From Effusibacillus lacus (GTDB lineage Bacteria > Bacillota > Bacilli > Tumebacillales > Effusibacillaceae): a stretch of DNA of 51,448 nucleotides. Positions 15,968-25,144 of this stretch are shown piece by piece (position 1 is the first letter of the stretch; each line of letters starts with the position of its first letter). The DNA is taken from the NCBI RefSeq assembly GCF_002335525.1, contig NZ_BDUF01000044.1, forward strand, positions 14,272 to 65,719, written 5' to 3'. Position numbers and translations under genes: made by a program. A model generated the notes under the pieces. It did not search any database. It was given only the letters and a program-made list of their open reading frames with translations, and was not told the origin of the DNA.

Positions 15968-17191
15968 TTACAAATACCAGATTTGCCGTCTGGCGAAGAT
16001 CACAGCCAACGTAACTGCCACACACCCGGCTCCCATGACGAGACCTGCCCACAGCGTGCCCGCCCAGCCGGCAATGGCGCCAATCATGATCGCTCCCAAC
16101 GGGATAAAGCCTCTGTCCATCAGAGCGATACTTAAAATTCGGCCGCGCAGTGGATCGGGCACCTGCATTTGCAGAGTGATCCGGCTCATTGTACGGTACG
16201 TTTGACTCGTAAGTCCCACCAGAAACATCGCAATTGCCGCCAGTAAGAAATTACTTGTCACCACGAACAGAAGAAGGGACAGGCCGAAACCAATGACTGA
16301 GCAGACAAGCCATTTTCCAGCTCCCTTCATCTCTCTGCCTATGGACAGCCATGCTGATCCCGCGATAGCACCGATTGACGAAATCGAAAGCAATGCGCCA
16401 AACCCCTCCGGTCCAAGCTGCATCAGATCCCTGGCAAAAACCGGCATCATCGATGTATAAGGGAATCCGAACACCATGGGAACTATCGCAAGAATCAAAA
16501 GTGATTGCACAGACGGATTCTGCTTCACATAGGCAATCGCCTCGTAAATATTTGCCTTTCCCTTGCTTTTTGCCGCCACGTCCCGATCCGACTCAGGTCG
16601 AATCACCATCAGTGAGAGCAGTACTGCGGCGACGCTCCACGCACTGATCCAAAAAACAGTCTCAATTTTCATCACGGCCAACAAAGCTCCTGCAATCGCC
16701 GGCCCCACAATACGAGACAGATTGATCACGGTGGTATTGATTGCAATCGCACTGGCCATGCTGGTTTCCGGCACCAGATTCGGAATCAGGGCATTGCGAA
16801 TCGGAGGATCCATCGCCGTGAGAATCGATCGCAAAGTCACCACGGCGGCGAACAGCCAGAACGGGCTGCCGATAGCCATCAAATATGCGATGCAAAACGT
16901 CAGCAGCATGATCCCGACCTGCAGCCAGATCAACAGTTTTCGCCGATCATAGCGGTCCGCCATTACACCGGCCGGGACGCTGAGCAAAAAGGTGGGAACC
17001 AGGCGGCAAGCGTTGATCAGTCCCAAATGCAACGGCGAGTTGGTAAATTGCAAAACCGCCCAGTTTAACGCAACCAGGTCCATCCAGTCTCCCACACGTG
17101 ACAACAGGCTTCCGGCCATGAAAATCCGGAAAGAACGAGAATGCAGGGCAAACCTCGGTTGATTTGGATACTGAACCTCTACTTGCGCCAT
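15968..17191 (-). CDS. MFS transporter, probable siderophore exporter
   Basis: 407-residue major facilitator protein with about 12 hydrophobic segments and the loop motif DRYDRRK after TM2 (GVMADRYDRRKLL), like the enterobactin exporter family (MFS_3/EntS). ATG at 17191 overlaps the end of the second NIS synthetase gene by 13 nt. Its place between two NIS synthetase genes and the PLP enzyme gene argues for export of the finished siderophore, the role of SfaA or SbnD in staphylococci. A drug-efflux function cannot be excluded by sequence alone. Confidence 0.85.
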   Translation of the reverse strand: MAQVEVQYPNQPRFALHSRSFRIFMAGSLLSRVGDWMDLVALNWAVLQFTNSPLHLGLINACRLVPTFLLSVPAGVMADRYDRRKLLIWLQVGIMLLTFCIAYLMAIGSPFWLFAAVVTLRSILTAMDPPIRNALIPNLVPETSMASAIAINTTVINLSRIVGPAIAGALLAVMKIETVFWISAWSVAAVLLSLMVIRPESDRDVAAKSKGKANIYEAIAYVKQNPSVQSLLILAIVPMVFGFPYTSMMPVFARDLMQLGPEGFGALLSISSIGAIAGSAWLSIGREMKGAGKWLVCSVIGFGLSLLLFVVTSNFLLAAIAMFLVGLTSQTYRTMSRITLQMQVPDPLRGRILSIALMDRGFIPLGAIMIGAIAGWAGTLWAGLVMGAGCVAVTLAVIFARRQIWYL

Positions 17192-19314
17192 AAAACTTCT
17201 TTCTTCTCCAGTTGAAACTCATGTAATGGATTTGGGACTGTCGAATAGCAGTACCCTTTTTCTTCCGTTGCCAACCGCATTTTTGTCAACGCCTTGTGAT
17301 CGACTTCCGCTTGATAGAGAGCTTCTTTGTCCGCGATCGCTTTTTCCGCATGTTCCGGATCCGCTTCCAACCGATCAAACACTTCATCGCTGATCCGGCG
17401 GATCTCCTGCCAAAGTTCCCGCTCGGGCACTCCAAAGCACTTGCATATTTGAAGGATGATCTCCCCTATGTGGTTTTGGAACACCGTATAAAACACTTTG
17501 TTGCGCATTTCTTTCACACTGTCGGTTACCGTGACAGAACCGGGATAGAAATTGACATGCAGCCCTTGCTCCTCAAGTCTTTTTCCGCAGATTCTCGCAC
17601 CGCCCCAATCGCGGAACAGCATGCGAACCGGCCGGCCGTCCCGAAAGACTGGAACACTGTTCTGAAGGTGACCTTCCAAACCGATTCCATACTTCACCAT
17701 CAGGGTAAGGAATCCGGGGAGCGCCATGGCCGCATAGTCAGACACGAATTGAAAAGCTGCCCAACGCAACGATTGTTCCCCTGAGGTTTTGGCATACATC
17801 TCAACCAATTCAACCAGAATCAACTTGCCCGTAACGGGGGATTCCGCATAGAGAGCGGAACCTACAATTGCCAATTCGTCCGGTTTTACGAATGACTCTA
17901 CGTTCTCTCTCAACACGGTTGACAGATTTCGGCTTTTGGCAGTTCGCGCCTCGTGATCCTGTTCCTTCGCATCGACCTTGAAATTGAATCCGGCCACTTC
18001 GCAAACCGGTACAAACGTACCGGCAAGCTGCGGCTCACGCTGCATAACTGTCCGGATTAACCGTGTAAATACGGGAGCGTTGTTTGTTGTATTTGCCGAA
18101 ATGGAGCGAACGGTTGATGTCATCTGACTGTCCACCGCCACCTTAATGGCAAGTCTTACGCGCCCCTCGTCAGTTCGCGGTACCACAGTCCGGAAAGATG
18201 AAGTAGCCCAACCCGGAACGGAAAAGCCTGCCACCGGAACGACGATTCCTCTCTCAATTTCATCCTTGTAGATTTTTGGGATGGCCCTCTCCAGTTGCCA
18301 GGGATGAACCGGGACAAATACATAATCGTCAGCCGAAATCCCTTTTTTCGCAAATTCGCTTGCAACGGCTGCCCGAAGTTCCGGATATTCACCAAACAAC
18401 ACAGCATTCGGCTTCTCCTCGTGTTCCAAAACCGCCCATTCCGCACGATCACGTCGAATTCCGACGAACCGTATATCAGGAGCACCTTCGAATTCAGGCG
18501 CGTATCGATAAACAGAGTCCGGTTCCATGCCAATCTTTGTCTTTGCGCCAGGATGCAAATTATGCCCTTCTACGCACAACTGCTCAAAAAACAGGCTTAC
18601 ATCAAAATTCCCGTCCTGTTTTTTGCGGGCAAGAATCAGTTCGATGGCCGTTTCCGCCTCATATTCGTTCGCAGTTCTCCGCAGCGACTTTTTCTTTTGT
18701 TCATGGAAAGCATAGGCGAGTGCCAAATTGGCGCTCCCATTTCTTAATTCCTCCGCCAACCTGCCCCAAGCGCTTTGAGTCTCACCGTTCACGGCAGCCT
18801 CCTTCAAACGGATCAATTGCAGCAGTTCCACCGCATGTTGGAGCCGTTTCACCCTATCCCCGCGCACATGGAGGACCGCCCCTTCCACTTCCAGGCGCCT
18901 GAACGCATAAGTTCGGCTGACCGGAAATACGAGACATTCCCCTTCAAGGAGAGGAAATACCTTATAGAACTTGCCGTTTTCAAGTCCGAATTCATGCAGA
19001 TTTCTAATGACGTTTCGCCAATTCTCATGGATTGCCGGAACGTTCAATGCGTAAATAGAGTCAATCACTTGCAAGTCGTAAGAGTTTGCCGCCAGTCCCA
19101 GAACATCCTCACGCAACATCGACGCTGCCAGGCGGTTCATGATGCTCTGTCGGCCTTTAGGAATGGAAACCACGAATGGTGATACCAATTCCGGGACCTG
19201 TTTTTCCAGAAACTGAAGAATTCGGAGTTCTTCCTCATCCATGTGCCCTTCCAGAATATTGACGTACGCCAGGTGCAAGGAATCCGATTCTGTATGCCGC
19301 AAAATTACGCTCAT
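17179..19314 (-). CDS. NIS siderophore synthetase, IucA/IucC family (second)
   Basis: 711-residue NRPS-independent siderophore synthetase with an IucA/IucC domain and a C-terminal FhuF-like part. Motifs: HNLHPGAKTKIGM, VPVHPWQ, KVAVDSQMTSTVRSISANTT (ATP and citrate region), GIGLEGHLQNSVPVF and RDWGGARI. It starts at the ATG at 19314, overlapping the stop of the first synthetase gene (TAATG), with GGGAGGG about 9 nt upstream. These enzymes adenylate citrate or a citryl intermediate and condense it with an amine or alcohol. Two synthetases in series imply two amide-forming steps. Confidence 0.93.
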   Translation of the reverse strand: MSVILRHTESDSLHLAYVNILEGHMDEEELRILQFLEKQVPELVSPFVVSIPKGRQSIMNRLAASMLREDVLGLAANSYDLQVIDSIYALNVPAIHENWRNVIRNLHEFGLENGKFYKVFPLLEGECLVFPVSRTYAFRRLEVEGAVLHVRGDRVKRLQHAVELLQLIRLKEAAVNGETQSAWGRLAEELRNGSANLALAYAFHEQKKKSLRRTANEYEAETAIELILARKKQDGNFDVSLFFEQLCVEGHNLHPGAKTKIGMEPDSVYRYAPEFEGAPDIRFVGIRRDRAEWAVLEHEEKPNAVLFGEYPELRAAVASEFAKKGISADDYVFVPVHPWQLERAIPKIYKDEIERGIVVPVAGFSVPGWATSSFRTVVPRTDEGRVRLAIKVAVDSQMTSTVRSISANTTNNAPVFTRLIRTVMQREPQLAGTFVPVCEVAGFNFKVDAKEQDHEARTAKSRNLSTVLRENVESFVKPDELAIVGSALYAESPVTGKLILVELVEMYAKTSGEQSLRWAAFQFVSDYAAMALPGFLTLMVKYGIGLEGHLQNSVPVFRDGRPVRMLFRDWGGARICGKRLEEQGLHVNFYPGSVTVTDSVKEMRNKVFYTVFQNHIGEIILQICKCFGVPERELWQEIRRISDEVFDRLEADPEHAEKAIADKEALYQAEVDHKALTKMRLATEEKGYCYSTVPNPLHEFQLEKKEVLWRK

Positions 19315-21308
19315 TATTGCATCCCTCCCGCGATCTCCGCCAAAGGATTTGGAACTTTCGCGAACGTGTTGTGGCTTATATCCCCGAGCAAGCGCATGGT
19401 CGCCATCGCCTTCAAATCGATAGTCTGTTGAAAAAGAACCTTCTCGTCTTCCGCAGCCTGTTGCTCGATTATGGGATCATTCTTCAGTTGGCGGTAGATT
19501 GTGCGGCATATCTCAATAACCGGCTCCCAGAGGTTTCGTTCTTTGATCCCCAGCCAGCGAACTATGGCGGCAATCAGTTCCCCAAAGTGATTTTGGATAA
19601 CGGAGTAACAGATGATGTTTCTCATATCCTGCACGTCATCAGTGATCGTTGCGGATCCGGGATAAAAAACGGCCTCGAATCCCTGCTTTACCAGTCTTTC
19701 CGGCAAAATCCGGATCCCGCCGAAATCTCTCACAATCATCCGAACAAGCTCACCGTTCCGGAATACGGGAACACTGTTTTGCAAGTGGCCTTCCAGGCTG
19801 ATTCCATAACGGCTCACAATTGTCAAAAATCCGGGCAGAGCGACTTCAGAATATTTTTTTATGAAGGAAACAGCCGCAGTTTCCAAATCGGCAATACCGT
19901 TAACGTCGGCAAATTGTTCGATCAATTCTGCCGCAACCGGCTTGCCGCTAATTGGAGATACAGCCAACAGAGCGGAACCGGGCATCGAGATCTCCCCCCG
20001 TTGCACACGGGTTTCCGGATTTTCACGCAATATGGTTGCCAGATTCGCGCCCAGAACCCGGCGTTCCTCCTGAGTAAGAGTCTCCTCAGATGGACTGTAA
20101 TAAGCAGTGACTCTCTCTTCCAGGATCACGAACCGGCCTTCAAAATGGCTCTCTCTGGCTTGAATGTCTTTCAGAATTCGGGAGATTTTCGGACCGTTTT
20201 CCGCCGAGTTGGGCGAGATTGTACGAACAGCGCCGGTTGTCTGAATGTTAACGGCTGTCTTTATGTGATGTTTTCCCTCATTTTTCTTCTTAACAGGAGC
20301 CAATGACCGGAATGACATGAGCGCCGCCGTTCGAATGCGGAAGTCCGGAATCAACACAATCTCATTTTTACGGATTGCCTCACTGTAAAGAGTGGGTATT
20401 GTATGTTTAAACTGCCAGGGGTGGATTGGTATCAGTTCATACCCGTTCTCATCCAATCCCCTCTCTCGCAGCTGGTTCGCCACGTGCGCTTGCAAACCGG
20501 GATATTCTTCATACAGGATATCAGAAGGATTTTTGCCTTCCAGGGAATTCACCTTACAAACACTCTTCGCAACTGCTGCTAATGCGACTTCCGGATGCGC
20601 TCCCCATTCCGGAGAAAATTTGATGACATCTGCCACATCAAGCCCCATTTTAATCTTCGCTCCCGGGTGAAGGGGATGTCCGTCCACCACCCACTGCTCA
20701 TAAAACTCCAGTGGACTGAACATCTCGTCTTCCGCTTCCTGCTGGCATACCCATTCTAACGACGTTTCAGCACCGGATTCCTTTGCCTTGGCGACCAATT
20801 CACGCTTCCTCAGTTCGGCTCCAACCAGTGCCAGTGCATAGTTGGCCGCACTGTTCCGCACTTCCTGACAGAAGCGGAGAAAGCGTTTCTCTCCGTCTTC
20901 GTCTTGAACAATGCCTTCTTCCTTTAACAGTTCCAACAGGTGAACCGGATGTTCTATTATCTCCGGTTGTCCCTGATTCAGCAGAATTACATCCCCAGCC
21001 AGGTCAAATCTTGCCAGAGAATGTCTCTGCCTGACAGGAACCAACAAAATCCGGTCGCCGGAGAGGTGGATTTGAATCGTATTTCCTGGATCGCTCCATG
21101 TTAACCGGTTCGAAATCCCGGCAAGATTTTCTCGGACTATCGCTTGCAGAAGGCGATGAAGAATTCCCTTTCTGCCCCGGTCTATGTTAGTCAGGAACAA
21201 CTCTTCGAGATCCGGCCGCTCATTGCGTATGTATGACAGAATCTTCAACTCTTCCTCATCCAACTCAACTTGTTGGATATTCCTCGAACTATCAAGTGTT
21301 TCGAGCAA
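19314..21308 (-). CDS. NIS siderophore synthetase, IucA/IucC family (first)
   Basis: 664-residue homologue of the next gene. Motifs: HPLHPGAKIKMGL (211-223), IPIHPWQ (293-299), KTAVNIQTTGAVRTISPNS (350-368), GISLEGHLQNSVPVF and RDFGGIRI. It opens the siderophore operon. The start is the TTG at 21308 with GGAGGGG 7 nt upstream; no better start lies nearby. The promoter directly upstream has two Fur boxes, so transcription should respond to iron limitation. With the exporter and PLP decarboxylase this is a complete citrate-based pathway of the staphyloferrin type; the product is not identifiable from sequence. Confidence 0.93.
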   Translation of the reverse strand: MLETLDSSRNIQQVELDEEELKILSYIRNERPDLEELFLTNIDRGRKGILHRLLQAIVRENLAGISNRLTWSDPGNTIQIHLSGDRILLVPVRQRHSLARFDLAGDVILLNQGQPEIIEHPVHLLELLKEEGIVQDEDGEKRFLRFCQEVRNSAANYALALVGAELRKRELVAKAKESGAETSLEWVCQQEAEDEMFSPLEFYEQWVVDGHPLHPGAKIKMGLDVADVIKFSPEWGAHPEVALAAVAKSVCKVNSLEGKNPSDILYEEYPGLQAHVANQLRERGLDENGYELIPIHPWQFKHTIPTLYSEAIRKNEIVLIPDFRIRTAALMSFRSLAPVKKKNEGKHHIKTAVNIQTTGAVRTISPNSAENGPKISRILKDIQARESHFEGRFVILEERVTAYYSPSEETLTQEERRVLGANLATILRENPETRVQRGEISMPGSALLAVSPISGKPVAAELIEQFADVNGIADLETAAVSFIKKYSEVALPGFLTIVSRYGISLEGHLQNSVPVFRNGELVRMIVRDFGGIRILPERLVKQGFEAVFYPGSATITDDVQDMRNIICYSVIQNHFGELIAAIVRWLGIKERNLWEPVIEICRTIYRQLKNDPIIEQQAAEDEKVLFQQTIDLKAMATMRLLGDISHNTFAKVPNPLAEIAGGMQ

Positions 21309-21331
21309 ATGTGTTCCCCTCCGCCACTTTA

Positions 21332-21348
21332 TTGATAATAGTTATCAA
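21332..21348. promoter_or_regulatory. Fur box 1 (over the transcription start)
   Basis: TTGATAATAGTTATCAA is a palindrome with perfect 7-bp arms around a 3-bp centre. It lies between the -10 hexamer and the start of the first NIS gene. It deviates from the 7-1-7 Fur box only in the centre. Confidence 0.7.
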
Positions 21349-21356
21349 CAGTAATG

Positions 21357-21386
21357 AATATAAATGATAATGATTATCACTGTCAA
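21357..21386 (-). promoter_or_regulatory. Promoter of the siderophore operon
   Basis: Minus-strand TTGACA (21381-21386) and TATATT (21357-21362) are 18 nt apart. The second Fur box fills the spacer and the first lies just downstream, so Fur bound with iron would block RNA polymerase. Confidence 0.75.
21365..21379. promoter_or_regulatory. Fur box 2 (between -35 and -10)
   Basis: TGATAATGATTATCA is a perfect match to the 7-1-7 Fur box of Bacillus (TGATAAT-N-ATTATCA). It occupies the spacer of the siderophore promoter. Confidence 0.9.
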
Positions 21387-21483
21387 TTGTTTGGGAGTCC
21401 AAAAAAGAGGGCTCCTGTTGGAACCCTACTGATTTCTCGTGAAACCTCATTTTTACTGCCGAAATATGCCAAAGTTCCTAAAG

Positions 21484-21717
21484 CTATACTGAAAACGAAA
21501 CGATCCCAGACGGCCGTTTCACCCGCGGAACCAAACATTCGTAGACTAGAAACAGATAATTCATCCGCTTGGCGCCCAAATAAGAGACATTCAGGTCTTC
21601 CGAGACGGCAAGGTCAAAGTTTTGCCTGCCTACTGACACATTAACCAGAAGATATTGGGGCATAGCACTATGTAGATGGTACGGAAGTATGTTCAAAAGT
21701 ATGTTCAAATGACGCAA
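21484..21717 (-). pseudogene. Possible encapsulin shell protein, C-terminal remnant
   Basis: A minus-strand frame ends with a segment resembling the C-terminal domain of family-1 encapsulins: VSVGRQNFDLAVSEDLNVSY, then MNYLFLVYECLVPRVKRPSG. The family pattern there is roughly a DLA.GQDL..Y L segment followed by F.V.ES...R...P. No start with a ribosome site and no upstream shell-protein sequence remain, so it is at best a broken 3' end. Recognition is from memory of the pattern. Confidence 0.4.
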
Positions 21718-21968
21718 GGGATTTACAAGATGCTCACTCTAAGTTCTCTCCTCTGAATAATCTGAGGTTCTAAAAAGATATGTAAAGACGATAAAATCTG
21801 CTCATCGCCTTTAAACGCAGTTCAATCGTGAATTGTTTTATGGCTTAAGTAAAAGAATTCCGTACTCCTCACTAACAAACGCCTGGTGAGCAAAGTGAAT
21901 GGGTTTGGCTCATTCGGGGGTAACGTTTAGGTTGGTACAAATGATTTGCTTCGATTACCTATCTTCCT
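21718..21968. other. Noncoding stretch in the gene graveyard
   Basis: AT-rich sequence with no frame I can support on either strand. A short imperfect hairpin (CCTC...GAGG near 21750) has no T-run typical of a terminator. Confidence 0.4.
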
Positions 21969-22142
21969 TTAAATGATGGTTTGGTCTTTTCTAAGAATGA
22001 TTTTCGTTCCTGTTTTAACTCTTCTTGCAATTTTGCCTGCTTCCCCCATTAAAAAGCCAACCCTTATGAAAGGTCCATATTGGGTCCAGCCGCGTTTCTC
22101 GTAAAATTCTTGTACCCATGTTTGGAATTCATTCATATTCAT
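21969..22142 (-). pseudogene. Truncated MazG-like nucleotide pyrophosphohydrolase
   Basis: 57 codons starting at the ATG at 22142 (AGGAAAAGG upstream). The first 41 residues resemble the N-terminus of small MazG-like pyrophosphohydrolases: [15 protein letters not shown], then [18 protein letters not shown], where family members have FL.EEVGE.AR with metal-binding Glu residues. The reading then leaves the family pattern and stops; the rest of the catalytic helices is missing. One metal-binding Glu is already Gly. Confidence 0.6.
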
Positions 22143-22213
22143 CTCTACCTTTTCCTCCCAAAACTTTGTGTATAATACAGATTATCATAGAAAATGCTGG
22201 AAGCTTACATCGA

Positions 22214-22680
22214 ATGAAGAGAATATGTGTATTCGCCGGTTCCAATCTCGGTTCGAACTCAGAGTTTAAAATCCATTCACGCCAACTGGGTGAAGAGTTG
22301 GCAAAGAAAGGAATAGAACTTGTTTACGGCGGTTCCCGTATAGGTCTGATGGGGGAATTGGCCAATCAGGTTCTTGAGCTGGGAGGAAAAGTGATTGGCG
22401 TTATGCCCAGTGGGCTTTTCCGGGGAGAAATGGTGCACCAGGGATTATCAGTTGGGGGCAACTAGGAATTCATCAGAAACCAATTGGAATCTTTAATATC
22501 GAAGGATATTATACTCCACTGCTCAACATGATTAGCCACGCTGTGGAAGCAGGATTTGTCAATGAATCGCACAAAAAACTGTTTGTTTCCGCAACGGATG
22601 CAAAAGAACTACTGTCAAAAATGCAGGAATTTGAATCACCCACCTTGGAAAACAAGCGGGAGCAACTATCTAAAAATTGA
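22214..22680 (+). pseudogene. LOG-family (YvdD-like) nucleoside 5'-monophosphate phosphoribohydrolase, internally deleted
   Basis: The ATG at 22214 opens [15 protein letters not shown], followed by [11 protein letters not shown] and [15 protein letters not shown], an exact LOG-family N-terminal half. After VHQ the frame runs into TAG at 22463. Family sequence resumes in another frame ([20 protein letters not shown], about 22455 onward) to the TGA at 22678. About 45 codons are missing, including the PGGxGTxxE active-site motif, so the protein cannot be functional. A terminator follows. Confidence 0.85.
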
Positions 22681-22712
22681 TTGTTATCAAGATGAACGCC
22701 AAACGAATGAAA

Positions 22713-22752
22713 CAGGATAGGGCATGAGCAGCTCCTATCCTGCTTTTCTTTT
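22713..22752 (+). terminator. Rho-independent terminator after the LOG pseudogene
   Basis: A 9-bp perfect stem (CAGGATAGG / CCTATCCTG) with a 12-nt loop is followed by CTTTTCTTTT. It lies about 33 nt beyond the LOG-family stop and marks its former transcription unit. Confidence 0.8.
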
Positions 22753-22910
22753 AGATTGTTTTCGTAAAAAGTCTCGTTTTCCGTTTACTCTTGGCATCCC
22801 AGTTCACCCAACATTTCAAAAGCAAATACTCGTAAAAATGAGGCCTGTAGCGGGTACATGACTATGTAGGCTGTAGACGTAATTTTCTTCTTCATCCTCC
22901 ACAGAACCAC

Positions 22911-23384
22911 CTATGATTTTGTATCTTCACATGTAGCAGGAATCAATGTGCCATTTGTTATTTGAACAAGTTTTTCAAAAGTTATCGGTAATAGGGATTC
23001 GGGTATACCTGCTGCTGTGTATACAACATCATATCTGCTCAGCGATGGATCAATGTAAATGGGTATGTCGGCAGCTAAAGCAAACGGACAAACGGCTCCC
23101 ACCCGAAATCCCGTTATTCTTTCGACTGTCTCCGGTGACGTCATTCTTGGATTTTTGCCAAGTAACGATTTGACGGTTTTGGTGTTAATTCGAACATCCC
23201 CCGCCGCAACGAAGAGCCCAAAAGTCTCTCCCGATTGAAAAAGAATCGATTTGGCAATCTGCCCAACTTCCACTCCTAACACGTTTGCTGCTTCCATGGA
23301 AGTCTTCATCTCTTGATCAAACACAATCGGTTCCAACTCAGGGTCAAACTTTTTGACAAAATCGCGAACACGATTGAGAGGCAT
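22911..23384 (-). CDS. YbaK/EbsC-type aminoacyl-tRNA deacylase
   Basis: 157-residue single-domain protein of the YbaK/ProX family, which hydrolyses mischarged aminoacyl-tRNA (Cys- or Ala-tRNAPro types) in trans. Family segments: TSMEAANVLGVEVGQIAKSI, VAAGDVRINTKTVKSLLG with the conserved Lys region, and a GFRVGAVCPFAL / IPIYIDPSL pair. The ATG at 23384 has AAGGGGAG 7 nt upstream; the TTG eight codons earlier has none. It is the only intact recognisable enzyme gene between 21.4 and 25.4 kb. It has no operon partner. Confidence 0.88.
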   Translation of the reverse strand: MPLNRVRDFVKKFDPELEPIVFDQEMKTSMEAANVLGVEVGQIAKSILFQSGETFGLFVAAGDVRINTKTVKSLLGKNPRMTSPETVERITGFRVGAVCPFALAADIPIYIDPSLSRYDVVYTAAGIPESLLPITFEKLVQITNGTLIPATCEDTKS

Positions 23385-23604
23385 TTCGGAACTCCCCTTA
23401 CATATCAAAAAAATTATCTCTTTGTACCTTGGCTACCCTCAAAGCAAACTGTTTGTACCATAGTGATTTTCCTTGCCCGTAACCATTATCGCCTTCCGTC
23501 CGCTCCGACGTAAAGATAACCGCATATTACGGTGGTTGCGGTGTTTTCGAAATTTTGCTCATAGAATCTCCTCTTTAACAGCTAAAAACGAATTGCACTG
23601 TAAT

Positions 23605-23630
23605 AAAACCCCGGACAAAATCCGGGGTTG
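23605..23630 (-). terminator. Rho-independent terminator after the retropepsin remnant
   Basis: On the minus strand CCCCGGA and TCCGGGG form a 7-bp stem, extended by A-T pairs (AACCCCGGA / TCCGGGGTT), followed by TTTATT. It lies about 20 nt past the stop of the retropepsin-like fragment and points the same way. Confidence 0.8.
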
Positions 23631-23650
23631 CTCATCATTGTCTATTCCTC

Positions 23651-23779
23651 TTATTTTCCTAAATGTGAGGGGTAAACCAACAATTTTTCTGAATCAATGA
23701 CTAGATTGGCCGCCTGAATAAGATCAAAACCGATGATACCGTCAATTTCCATGCCATAATCCATAGCTCCAATTTCCAT
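23651..23779 (-). pseudogene. C-terminal fragment of a retropepsin-like aspartyl protease
   Basis: 42 codons: MEIGAMDYGMEIDGIIGFDL, then a short VIDSE..L tail. The DGIIGFDL segment is the typical C-terminal strand of small bacterial retropepsin-like proteins (IDGIIGMDFL type). The N-terminal part with the catalytic DTG triad is missing; the frame is closed by TAA a few codons upstream. In related genomes, as I recall, such a protease gene follows a small gene like the one at 23795-24052. Confidence 0.6.
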
Positions 23780-23794
23780 TTTTAACGGTTATGT

Positions 23795-24052
23795 TCATCG
23801 CAAACCTTTGACTCCAGCCCAAATTTCTTGGAAACGCAGTTCACGGCGAGATGTATGGAGAAAATAATATTCTTTTTGCGGATTATCCCGGTGAAGTTCC
23901 TTATAGCGCCGCATAGCATCTAAGGAATCATTGTAACGGTCAATTACGATCAATTCATCTACACAACGGTGTCCATCTTCGGAATGTGCTTTTACCGCTT
24001 CAAATACGATCCATTCATCCGGAAACCGTTCTTGAACCTCTTGCCATTTCAC
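23795..24052 (-). CDS. Conserved small protein of unknown function
   Basis: 85 residues beginning MKWQEVQERFPDEWIVFEAV and containing VDELIVIDRYNDSLDAMRRY and YYFLHTSRREL. No signal peptide or membrane segment; acidic and basic residues are mixed, suggesting a soluble protein. It lies 15 nt upstream of the retropepsin fragment. The GTG start at 24052 lacks a clear ribosome site, so the gene may have lost its 5' context and may not be expressed. Confidence 0.6.
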   Translation of the reverse strand: MKWQEVQERFPDEWIVFEAVKAHSEDGHRCVDELIVIDRYNDSLDAMRRYKELHRDNPQKEYYFLHTSRRELRFQEIWAGVKGLR

Positions 24053-24149
24053 ATGGTAACAGAAAACGGTTTAGGTGATTCGAGGGAGTCCGTGTGGTTC
24101 CGATTTGATTTAATCCCGAAATGACTGCAAGTTTACCCAGTTGAAGTGA

Positions 24150-25035
24150 TTTAGGTGGGGACTCTTTCAACCCGTGATGGGACGACTCATTGACCGATTC
24201 CCAAAACCAGTGATTGCAGGAAGTGCACACTGATGGGCATTTCTTTCTTGCTCTCTGCGACCATCACACAAATCTGGCAGTTTTATGTGTATTACGGAAT
24301 TCTTACGGCGGTGGGCTTCGCCGGCTGCGGTTCGATGGCCAATTCTGTCCTGGTTTCCCGGTGGTACATTCGCAAGCGGGCAGGCTCCGGACGGAGATCC
24401 TTCATCGACCTTCACACCTCCTCGAAGCGCCCCACTCTCTGAAGCGCTTCAAAGCCGTGAATTCTGGCTGGCCAGCTTAGCATTTGTCACCTGCGGATAC
24501 TCACTTTACATGGTTACGATCCATCTTCCCAAGTACGCCGTTGACTTGGGCGGCGAGCTTGCACTTGGCGGAAGACTCCTTGGAATATCGGCCGCTGCAA
24601 GTGCTGTATCAATGTGGTTTACAGGACAACTGTCAAAAACCTACAGGAAAAAAGCATTGCTGATTTGGTTATACATGATTCGCGCAGTCGCACTCGCAAT
24701 ACTGGCTATGTCCACAAACATCTGGGAGCTATACGTCTCTGCAATCCTATACGGAATTTTGTCAATGCCGATCATACCACTCGTAACAGGCATCATCAGT
24801 GATCGATTTGGAGCCAATGCATTGGGAAGTATTCTGGGTTCCACATGGTTGCTGCATCAGGTTTTCGCTGCCGTTGGGGTCTTTCTCGGAGGATATCTTC
24901 GTACAATTCTACAGGGAATTATCAGCTATCATTCTGGACGAGTGCAATCAGTTTAGTCATAGGCGCATTACTCACTATGGCTCTGGGCGAGCAGCCGCTG
25001 CAAAGAAAATCGACAACTCAAGTTGTTCAATGATC
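24150..25035 (+). pseudogene. MFS transporter (oxalate/formate antiporter-like), degenerate
   Basis: Pieces of one MFS protein appear in order in three frames on the plus strand: a GLFQPVMGRLIDRFPKPV segment (24157-24228), GISFLLSATITQIWQFYVYY to MANSVLVSRWYIRKRAG (24233-24390), then SREFWLASLAFVTCGYSLYM through GSTWLLHQVFAAVGVFLGGY (about 24450-24905), and SFWTSAISLVIGALLTMAL (to the stop at 25031). Frameshifts near 24230, 24390 and 24910 and an internal loss around 24390-24450 make it nonfunctional. The start is gone. Confidence 0.8.
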
Positions 25036-25144
25036 TGCAATATGAAAAGTTTATAGGATTTGCTTCTCAAACGGGTGACACTTGAAACCGTCAATCACTC
25101 GGTATTACTTACCTTTTATTTACATGAATGTGATTGCTTTTCAA

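Noticed and set aside
22788-22897. 36-codon minus-strand frame after the YbaK gene (MKKKITSTAYIVMY...)
   Set aside because: A purine-rich stretch precedes it, but no recognisable family and too short to support.
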